Shown piece after piece: positions 10,962 to 20,288 of a stretch of 36,414 nt of DNA. A program made the translations under genes and the position numbers. The stretch comes from Auxenochlorella pyrenoidosa (taxonomy: Eukaryota; Chlorophyta; Trebouxiophyceae; Chlorellales; Chlorellaceae): positions 1,520,321 to 1,556,734 of the forward strand of contig KQ482042.1 in NCBI GenBank assembly GCA_001430745.1, in the 5' to 3' direction. The notes beneath the pieces were generated by a model, which saw nothing but the letters and a program-made list of their open reading frames with translations, did not search any database and had not been told where the DNA came from. The first letter of the stretch is position 1; the number at the start of each line of letters is the position of its first letter.

Positions 10962-13900
10962 ATGAGAAAAGTTCGATTCAATTTCCTCACGCTCCTAGCA
11001 GCGCTGCTCGCGGCGTTCCCAGTTGTTCTGCTTGCCGCAGAGGCGTCTCAGGCAAGCTGCCCGCTTCCCGGCGCCTCGGAAAAACCACAGAAAGGCATCA
11101 GAAGGCCGAATTGACCGGTGCCAGCCTACTCGGCAGCGGTCTGGCTACACAGCAGTCACTCCCGCCAGCGCCGCTCCTGCCCTTGCGCGCCTGCCTCTTT
11201 GGGTGCTGCACAACATTGCGGGCTCAACCCAATCCAAGCCGCCACGGATTGCAGGTGCCGGCATCGTTTCGCGCAGCAGACGATCCCCTCGGCGGTGGCA
11301 CAGAGGCAGATGCACAAGCGCAGCAGCCTTCAGAGCTGCCCGCCTACAGCACTGCTTCCATCCAGCGCGAGGGAGGCGCCATTGAGCGCTGGCAGGATGT
11401 CCTTGCGCAAGCAGTAGTGGACGCGCATGACTACTCCAAGCAGGACGAACTTGCAGCTTCTGTCGCAGAGCAGGCAGCATGGCAGCAGGGGCAGGCGGCG
11501 CAGCAGGCGGTGCCGCTGCCGGCTGCGCTGCGGCAGCGGGCGGCACAGCGGGCGCAGCAGGTACTAGGGCCAGGTGCTGCTGGGCGGCAGGGCGCAGTCG
11601 CATACTCCACAGAAGAGCAGCGGTATGAGGGAGAGGAGCTGTGGGAGGCCGCCGCCACACCTGCTGGCGCCAGCGGTGAGGATGACAGCGCTGAGCGGGA
11701 GGCAGAGGCCCAGGCGGAGCGGGAGGCAGAGGCGGAGCGCCAGGCCCGCCTGCAGGCAGCCGAGGATGAGCTGCGGGAGGCTGAGGACCTGGTGGGGTGG
11801 GCCGAAGACGAGGCTGACGTGGACGTGCCGCGCGGCATCGCCCTGCTGGAGGCCTTGTTCGCCAGGTGGGGCGCAGGCTGGGGCGGAATTTTTCGAGAAG
11901 GGTGGTGGTGGTCGTCGTGGGTGGTTGCCTGGCCATGCCCTAGCCTGGGAGCGCACGGCAGCCCAGCACGCACAGTGCACTGCCTGTGTGCTGACATTAC
12001 CCGCCAGGTGCTTGTTGCTTGCAGGCTGGACGGAATAATCAGTGCAGCTCTGGAGGAGAGCATGCTGCAGCGGCAGAGCATGAGCCCACCACAAGCGCCT
12101 GTGGATTCATCAGAGGAGCTGGCAGCGGTGGGCAGCGACGGCGACGGCGCTGCCGACGAAGCAGCCGAGGCGGACAGTGCTGTCAGCGCGGTGGCTGCAG
12201 ATGGCGGTGAAACTGAAACTGTCGGTGCTACTGAGCTGACCAGCAATCGCGAGGCAGTTGTCGTTGCAGCTGATGAGGCCGCCGCTGCCGCCCCAGTGGG
12301 CAGCAATGCTGCCTTTGAACCTGCCAGCATGGCTGGGCCCAGCACAGCTTCGGACACACCTCAGCAGCACCAGCAGGCGCAGCCGCTGCAGCATGCGCAC
12401 AGCATGCCCAGCGCCCTGGCCATGGAAGGCCTGGGCCTCGACCCCTATGAGCTCCCGGAGCTGGGCCCCCTGTCTAACGCCGCCGTCACGCTGGCAGCCC
12501 TGCTGTCCTCCGGCATTGCCGCCGCTCACGGCCTGCGCCGCAACGACTCGCGCGCCGCGTATATGCTGCACCGGGCCGCCGCGGCGGGCAGCCTGGAGGC
12601 ACGAGTGGCGCTGGCAGACCGGTACCTCAGCGGGCGCGGCGTGCCTCGCCTGCCGGATGAGGGCCTGCGGCACGCCAAGGTGGCGGGCCCCGAGCTGCTT
12701 GCGCTGCTGGATGAGGCGGGGGCCGTGAGCAGGTTGGCTGGGTGCTACGGGTTGTTGGGGGGTGGCAGTGGCGTGGGTGTGCCTGCACGGTGCCTGCACG
12801 TGCACGGGACTCTAGCGGAGCAGCCAGCAAGGCGAGTGTGCTGGCAGGCAGGCGCCACCCACCTGGCAACGACAGTGCGGTGCAGCTGCCGCTCTCCTTG
12901 GTGAGGTGCACACCTTTGCACATTGGCCGCACCTGCCGGCACCCCAACCCCCCAACCCGTGCCCTGCTGGTGCAGCAACGACGGCGCCGCGCTGCGCCTG
13001 CAGTTCATGGATGCCTCCTACCAGCCAGCAGGGGCGGGGTGGGACGACGCCCACACCCTCCAGTATGAGCGCACCCTGGCTGAGAGGTGGGCCGCGCTGC
13101 ACAGGGCGCAGGCGGCACTGTCAAATTTGCAGGCCGGGAGCAGCAATGGAGGTGCCTGCCAGTTAACAGAGTGGCGCTTGCCTGCCCTGCTCAGCCCTGC
13201 TTGCCAAGTGGGCCGACGGCGCGCCCGCTACCCGTTGACACTGCTTCCCTGGCCAATCCTCCGCTGCTCTGTCACATGGTGCTGCGCAGGGGTGACGCCG
13301 AGGCGCAGCGCCAGCTGGGGTACCGGCTGCTGACGGGGCAGGGCGTGCCACGCGACCTGCCGGGCGCTCTGCGCCAGTTCCAGGCCGCCGCCGCCGCGGG
13401 GGACCCCTATGCCCAGGTGGGCGGGCCCGGCGTGGGAGATGGCGGGGGCTTGCACGCAGCTGTGTGGCAGGCTGCAAGGAAAACCGCGGCGGGTTCGCGG
13501 CTGGCGCTCGCGCCACTGGGTTTGGGTGAGGCGGGAGGCCCAGGCCTGGCTGCAGCGCAGCCCATGCTTGCACCCACAGCACCCTGTCGCATGATGCCCC
13601 CCCGCCTTCCCTCCCTTTTCCCTGCCTGCAGTTCAACCTGGGATTCATGCATGTGCGCGGCCTGCACGTCCCGCAAAACTACAGCGCCGCCCGGCACCAC
13701 TTCCTGCAGGCGGCAGCCAAGCAGCTGCCCTCTGCAATCAACGGCCTTGGTGGGTGCCCTCCCCCCGGCTCCCTCGTCGCTGCGTTGCCTCCCTCCGCAA
13801 GCGTGGCCACGTGCCGGCGGCAGCCGCCCTGCCTGTGCCGCCTGCGCCCACCACCTCTCCGCCTGCAGTCCACCTGCTTGCAAGCCGGCCGCGCGTTTAC

Positions 13901-15928
13901 GGCCTGCCTTCCAGGACTCTGCCAATCCCGCTGGACCCGCACATATGCACGCGCCGCATGCGCCCATGCCGCCGGGCTGCAGTGCCTCTGCAGCGCTGCA
14001 CGCGGCAGCATCCACCGTCCCCGCCCCCCCGCCTCTGCCCCTGTGCCCGCTCCAAGCAGGGGTGCTGCACTTCCACGGCCAGGGTGTGCCGGCCAACTAC
14101 AGCGAGGCGGCGCGCTACTTTGCCATGGCCGCCGACCGCGACCACGACGCCGCCTTCAACCTGGCCACAGTGTACCAGGCAGGGGCCGCCGGCTGGGGTG
14201 CCCAGGGGGGGGGGGCCTGCCTTGGGCGACGACCTGGGGTGTCGCTCTGGGGATGGCATTAAGCCCTGATGGGAGCAGCAGGAGGGAGCATGAAGCACCG
14301 GCTGCTTGCCCGGGCTGCCGCTGCAAGGTTGTGCAGCTGAGCAGGGACAAGGGCGTCCTGCCAGCCATCCCAGCACGCTGCCCGTCTCGCCCTGCCTGCG
14401 CAGGGCGGCTATGGCGTGCCGTTTAACATGACCAGGGCGATCGAGCTCTTCCATAACGCGACCGAGCTGGGCAGCTGGCGCGCGCCGCACCAGCTGTTCC
14501 TGGTGGGCAGCCCTGCTGGCCGCCCTGCTGGCCGGCTGGCTGCCGCTGACTTGGCGGGCAGCGCGTGTATCACCTTGCCTGCGCCGGCCTCGGGAAGGGA
14601 TGCGCTCGGCTGACCCTGCACCCTATGCTCTACCTCTCACGCCGCAGGTGCTGGCCGACGGGCTGTACGGCGCGCCCAGGAACGCCAGCCAGGCCGCCGC
14701 CGCTTTCTGGCGCTTTATGTCGCTCACCAGCGCGTGGCGCGACGGAGGCAGGCAGGCGGCGGAGCGCCACGCAGGTGAGGTCCTCATGCGCGGTGGCCAA
14801 AGCTGGCGGCCCGGCATACAGTACTGCACTGGGGCAAAGCTTTGCGTTCAACGCCGACACTGCAAGTGCGTGGTGAGTGGGTGCAGGGGTGCTCATCATT
14901 GCCGTGCCACCCCGCCCATGACGCCGCAGGGGGCGACGCCTGGGGCGCTGCGCTGCGCTACGCCCTGCTGGCTGAGCAGGGCAACCCCTCGGCCATGGTC
15001 AACCTGGCGTGGCTGCTGCACCGCGGCGCCGTGCACGCCGGGCCCGACCGCCACGCCCTGGCGCTGCCGCTGTGGCTGCGGGCGGCCGAGCGGAACCACT
15101 CGGAAGGGGCGCTGCTGGCGGGCCATGCATACCGGCAGGGCGCCCGCCTGGGCCTCGCAGGAGGTGGGTGCAAGGCAGGTGGTGGGCAGCTCACCATGCG
15201 CACTGCGACACGGGCCCCTTGGGGCCCTGCCAGGGCTGGGTCGCAGCCGAGCTGCATGTAAGTAGGGTGGCATGCATGCCTCCTGCCTGCCGGCTGCAGG
15301 CTCAGCCGAGTGGCTGCCCTCCCGGGTTGCAGGCACCAACCTGTCGGCAGCGGCGGAGCTGTACCAGCAGGCGGCAGCAGCAGGCAGCGTGGAGGGCCTC
15401 CTCTCGCTGGGCAGGATGCGGGAGCTGGGACTGGGCCTGGGGCGCAACGCCAGCGAGGCGGCGCGGCTGTACCGCCTGGCCATCACGGCCGCCCCACACG
15501 AGGCATACGCCGTGGCGCCTTTCCTGGCGCTGCAGTGGCTGCGCCTGCGCCTGCTGCTGGCCCCGTTGCTGCGGCTGGGCGAGCTGCTGCTGCTGGCAGT
15601 GGGCAGGGTTGTCAGCACCAGGTGTGGCGCTGCAAGCTGCAGCGCTGCAACTCCATTAGCAGCTCGCGGTCGGGGGCAGCAGCTGCAGTGGCTCAGCCTT
15701 GGCGTGCTGCCATCGGCGCAGTGGGATACGCTGCTCATTGCGGCCATGGCGGGAGCGCTGACCTGGGTGCTGTGGCGCAAGCGCCAGCTGCAGCAGCGCA
15801 CCGCGCCGGCGCTGGTGTTGCGGCAAAATGGATTACTGCAACTGCCGGCGGAACAGCACGAGGCAGAGCACCTTGCAGCCGCAGCCCAGCAGCGACGTCA
15901 GCAGCAGGATAGAGAACCCCACACTTGA
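10962..15928 (+). CDS. HRD3: SEL1L/HRD3-like ER-associated degradation subunit
   Basis: HRD3/SEL1L is the ER-lumenal, membrane-anchored partner of the HRD1 ubiquitin ligase and recruits misfolded glycoproteins. The model has 11 exons and 979 residues: 10962-11051, 11255-11865, 12025-12732, 12976-13086, 13290-13416, 13632-13749, 14060-14178, 14404-14502, 14648-14774, 14930-15163, 15333-15928. Residues 1-26 form a signal peptide (basic start, then FLTLLAALLAAFPVVLLA). Residues 30-370 are an Ala/Gln/Glu-rich extension with an acidic coiled coil. Sel1 repeats run from about 380 to 850, for example GDAEAQRQLGYRLLTGQGVP and GVLHFHGQGVPANYSEAARY. About nine N-glycosylation sequons (NDS, NYS, NMT, NAT, NAS, NHS, NLS) fit a lumenal location. 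A C-terminal membrane span lies at about 911-929 before a charged tail. The introns at 11052 and 14179 need GC donors. Confidence 0.88.
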
Positions 15929-17198
15929 GTGTTGTGGCCGGGGCATTATTGCCCTCCTTGTCTTATGCAACCAGCGGATGCGTTTGCGTTGTAGCGCCTA
16001 CTGCAGCTGCAGAGAGCCTTTCACAGTGTGGGTGTGGAGCAGGGGCATCAGCAGGGGCATCATGCGGACTGGCAAGCAACAGCAAGCCTGCCTGGGCGAC
16101 ACAGACGACCACAAGAAGAAATGAGCCAGTGCGCCAGTGGGGATCGCGAGTGCGTGGATGAAGGGAGTACGTACGAGTGAAACCGAGATGCAGGGAACAG
16201 CCGAGAGCTCTGAAGTGGAAGGTCAGTGCGTAGCAAAACAATCCTTCACAGGAGAAGTGGGTGGGATATTAGAGGGCAGAGAGAGGAGAAGGAAGGGGGG
16301 CTGAGGCTCCTCATTATAGGGTGGCAAGGCCATGGCCTCACGACTCAATATAGCAACACACACGGCATGGAGCGGCAGTGCTTGGCCTTCAGTCATTCAG
16401 CAGAAGATGAGGTGGCTTGGACGTGGGCAGAGTAACAGCGTTCCTAGGGCTCTTTGCCTGCTTTGCTCAAACACGCCAGGTGCAAACCCCAGCAGCTTTG
16501 CTTCCGAGTCAGGCCGGCTGGCACGCATGGCTACATCAGCAACGCATGCTGGCCTGCCCCGCCTGTGGTGCTATAATTCACGAATCACCGCATGCAAGCC
16601 CTGCCCTGCGGCTGGACCGCCTTGCAGGTTAGCCCCGTGCAGCATGGCCCAGAGCTGCCGCAACGAGTGCCCATTGGCGTGCACTGCACGACAGCGGGGA
16701 CAAATGTGGGCGTCAGTGCGTGGTGAAACAAGGCGGGGTGCTTGTTGCCATGAAGTGTGCACAGAGCAGAGGCTGGCGCGCACCACAGCCTGGCGTGGCG
16801 ACCGCCGGGTACGAGGCGGCGGTGAGGGCCGGCGCAGCGTTGGCCGTGGAGGCGGCCGCCTTAGAGAGGGGGGTGGGGGTCGAGGCGTGGGCGGTGAGGG
16901 CGCAGGCGGAGGAGGAGAGCGAGGAGGCAGGAGGCTGGGTGGTGGTGGCGAGGGAGACAGAAGTGGGGGGATGGGGGGAGGAGGTGACGGGCTGGGGGGC
17001 GAGGGGCTGGGAGGCGGGGACGGCCTGCGCAGGCCATGAAAATGGAGGGTGATTCAGAGTGAGTCAGGCGTGCTATGCTATGCCAGCCAGCAAAGCAGCA
17101 AGGCAGGATGCAAACTGAATGCATAAACAATACTGGACACCAGGCATCATGAGCATGTTGGTCAGCACAGCGATGTCACACAGGGCTGAGGCTCAGGC
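15929..17198. other. convergent intergenic stretch with G-rich tract, no gene seen
   Basis: These 1,270 bases lie between the stop codons of the HRD3 gene and the NHL gene. They should hold two 3' UTRs. Apart from the strongly G-rich tract at 16864-17030 I see nothing: no tRNA, no family match in any frame and no TGTAA signal. Short open frames here have no supporting splice or domain evidence. Confidence 0.5.
16864..17030 (+). repeat. G-rich, purine-rich low-complexity tract
   Basis: The plus strand is mostly G with A, carrying many runs of three to six G separated by one to four bases. Such sequence can fold into G-quadruplexes. It lies just downstream of the NHL stop codon, where the minus-strand transcript would read it as a C-rich tract. 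Confidence 0.7.
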
Positions 17199-19778
17199 TC
17201 ACATGACCTCGTCAAAGACTTGCACATCATTCCGATTGCCATCTCCCACATATACTGTGCGCTGCCCATTGGGGGGTGCAAGAACAGCAATTCCGTAGGG
17301 ATACCTGCAATTCGGCAGCAGCGGATGCAGGCTGTCATTGCGATGGCGGGCCATGGACCTTGCCTGGCCAGGCAAGGTTGGATCAGACTGACTCAGTCTG
17401 CCGCCACGAGCCACGAGCAGCCAGCCCATTGCGTGCAGCCCCCCAACCTGACTTCCATCCTTGCCCACCCCCACCCAACCAGGGACCCCAGAAAAGGCCC
17501 AGGACGCGCACCGGAACTGCCCGGCATCGCTGCCATAGGAGCCAATGGAGGTGATGTAGTCCCCATCAGAGGACAGCTGCTGCACCCGGTAGTTCATGCT
17601 GTCTGCAGGGCCGGGCAGCTGGGGGCACCTGTGGGGAATGACCCTCGGCTTGGTACGAGGCATTCATGCGGGCCACAGCGGTGCATGGGTTGCCGCATGC
17701 CACCCTGCTCCCGGCCCACCCGTCACAAACAGCGAGCCATCGGGGGAGGAGGCAATCTGTACCGGGCGGTTGAACCGGCCCGGCCCCGACCCTTGGCTAC
17801 CAATCGCGGCCTTGAATGCCCCTGTGTCGCCGTCCAGCCGCTGGATGCGGTCGCTGTAGCTGTCCACCACAAAAATGTCGCCGCCGAGGCACGCCACGCC
17901 CGTCGGTCTGTTGAACTGCATGGGAGGCGCGACGTGTGGAGAGTCCGACATGGGCTGCGGTGATGAGGGCGGCACGGCGCCAGTTGTGTGCACGAGGGCG
18001 TGCCAGACAGCATCCGCACGGAGCGAGGCCTCCCGCTCCGGCCGGTGGCTGCCGCAGCACTGCGCAGTGCTGGCTTGCCTGGCCGGGGCCAGAACCAGCG
18101 CCACCAACCGACCACAGCTGGGTGCCGTTGGGTGCAAACTTGTGGATGCTGTTGAGCACTTGATCTGTGACGTACCTGCGGGTGGGGGGCGGTGCCAACG
18201 GCAGGACCTGTGCTTCAAGTCGAGTCGAAGTCAACAGAGGCTGATGCCGGCTGCAAGCAAGGGCAGCTCAGCCGGCAGCTGGGAGCCAGGTGCAGGCGGG
18301 GCTCGTCCGCAAGTCGGAGGGCGGGGCCTGCGCTCACACATTGCCTGCTACGTCGACCCCCAAGCCTGTTGGATAGGAGAACGTCCCCACCGTGCCCAAT
18401 TGCGCCAGGTACGTCCCGTTTGCAAGGTCGAACACCTGTGGGCGCAGCCCAGGGGGCAGGTGGGCAGGGTGGGTCCGAAGCCTCTTGACCCGCAACAGCC
18501 TGTGATCCCCAGCCCTTGCGCAACAAGAAGGAATGCGGTGCCAACAGTGGGTGAGCAGCGCACAGGCATCAACCAGCTAGGGCAGCGCACCTGCACCCTC
18601 TTTGCCCAGATTTCCGCCACATACAGCCTTGACCGGGCAAGGTCGACCGCCACGCTGACAGTCCCGTTCAGCTGCCCAGGCGCTGCGGCGACGGCACCAC
18701 GACATTGCAGACAGGTCAGCAGGCCGTGGGCGGCGCAAGTGGCCAGGCCTGTCTGCTGAAGACGTGGAGCCACTGGCCACAGCCCTGGACAGCACCCCTG
18801 TCGACACACCAGCTGGACAACCTAACAGGCAGCAACCTGCCTAGACAGCAGCAGCGCTAGCGACAGCTTGAGCAGCAGATCGCTCACCCAGGCTTCCACA
18901 CGCAAGGCTGCACCCCTTTGCTGCACCTCCCAACGCCCGCACCCCAACCCTGAGGTGGCTTACCATTGCCGGCAACGGCCAGGGTTGGCCTGATGAGCGT
19001 GCCGTTACTGCTGAGCTCCGCTAAGGCATAGGTTGAAAAATCCGCGGCATAGATTGTGCCATCAGGCAGTGTTGTCAGGCCGAGGAGGAGGTTGAAGAAT
19101 CCGTAGCCGACCGTTTTCCGCCACTGCGACATATGGGAACAACGGGGGATTTCCACCGTTTGACAGGAAGGGAGGTGCCGATGGGGTGAGCACCCCGCTG
19201 CTTTGTGAACCTCAGCTGCAGGAAGGCAGGCTGCCTGCGCAGGCTGCCACGCTGCGGCAAAGGGCTGCACCAGCCTGTTGCGCACCGCAATTCAGGCTGG
19301 CGTTCAAAAACACGGCAAGGACCCAGTCTAAGGGTCCTTTGCACGTTCACAGGCTGTAAACACGGGCAAGCCTGAAGCAGCCATCGGCTCACCCGATAAC
19401 TGGGGGCGGGGCCTGGCGCTGCATCCGCAGATGCGGCACTGCACACAGCTGGGGCCACTGCAGGCATGAAGGGTGAGGCAGCAGTGTATCAAGCCCTGCG
19501 CAGGGCTGTGCTGCCTGCTTGCATGAAGCGGCGCTGTGGGCAGGCTTGTGGCAGCCAAGGCTGCACGTGTGGCAGCTGCCAGGCGCTCGCCGGTGGCGGC
19601 AGTTTTGGCATGCACTCCCAACCACGGCAGTCATCGGCGGACACTGACCATGAGCACATGCTTTTGAGGTATCTCAAACCTCACCTGAACCCAACAGAAG
19701 CAAGTGGAATGCTCCGAAGAGGGTCTGCCAACGCTGGGTGCCCTTCCTGGCGTCCCACGGAGGCTTCAGAAGGGCCAT
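17199..19778 (-). CDS. secreted or lumenal NHL-repeat beta-propeller
   Basis: This is an NHL-repeat protein of 332 residues, almost entirely one predicted six-bladed propeller. NHL propellers bind proteins, RNA or sugars and some are enzymes; the role here is unknown. Exons on the minus strand are 19778-19685, 19457-19393, 19123-18964, 18682-18591, 18435-18338, 18175-18079, 17915-17720, 17602-17512 and 17304-17199. A hydrophobic FGAFHLLLLGSVAPAV segment near residues 22-37 looks like a signal peptide or anchor. Blade signatures include GVDVAGNVYVTDQVLNSI, GSGPGQFNRPTGVACLGGD, SPDGSLFVTDSMNYRVQQL and AGQFRYPYGIAV. Four NGT sequons fit passage through the ER. The intron after 18079 starts with GC (CAG|GCAAGC) and rejoins GPGQ to FNRPTG exactly as the repeat demands. 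The first two exons are less certain than the rest. Confidence 0.82.
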
Positions 19779-20288
19779 CTCTGCCGATGGGTATTCGAAA
19801 CCGAACCTCTGACCCAACTTTGATAGCTTCAGCCCCGCACACAGACCGTTCACCACTTGAGCTGACGTAGGTCCGGGCTGCGGGCAGCGCACGCTTGGAG
19901 CATTAGAAAAGTCGAAAAGCAGTCCGTCTGTCTCACATGGTAAGGTTGCGCATTTTGCGGGATCGGCAAACCTTCATGCGGCTCAGCATGCCGCCGGCTG
20001 ACAGCGTGCACGTGCGCAGCTGCTGATCAGCGCAAGCAGTGGAGTCTGTTCACTCAAAACATGGCGCTTCTCCTGTTACAAGAGCAGGGAGGGAATCAAG
20101 CGCAGTCGATCAAGATGCAGCATGCATGCGGGTGCACAGCAGGGTTCAACCACAAGCAGCAAGAAAGCGAGAGACAGGTTGCAAGCAATGCTGTGCGCTC
20201 GCGCGACAGCGTGAGCAGGCAGAGGGCTTGAGCATCACCGGCAGAACATAGTCGAAGATGAAGGACTGGCAGCATCTGCACCTACATT
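19779..20288. other. intergenic stretch between tandem minus-strand genes
   Basis: This should hold the promoter and 5' leader of the NHL gene and the 3' UTR of the Ala/Pro-rich gene. An alternative upstream start at 19892, in frame with the NHL gene, would add 38 residues and place the hydrophobic segment internally. Nothing else is recognisable apart from one polyadenylation-type signal. Confidence 0.45.
20076..20080 (-). promoter_or_regulatory. TGTAA polyadenylation signal, Ala/Pro-rich gene
   Basis: The minus strand reads TGTAA about 209 bases after the stop codon at 20289. TGTAA is the usual polyadenylation signal of green algae. A five-base motif can occur by chance, so this is suggestive only. 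Confidence 0.35.

Noticed and set aside
10970..10982. A tRNA T-loop-like sequence (GTTCGATTC)
   Set aside because: It codes for part of the HRD3 signal peptide, and no acceptor stem, D-arm or anticodon arm can be placed around it.
11023..11254. Reading through the first HRD3 intron as coding sequence
   Set aside because: The frame from the signal peptide meets a stop codon after about 20 codons. The GC donor at 11052 and the CAG acceptor at 11254 restore the frame in phase 0.
16332..17052. Plus-strand frames rich in Gly, Arg, Glu and Trp over the G-rich tract
   Set aside because: The composition simply follows the purine-rich DNA; there is no domain, splice support or plausible start context.
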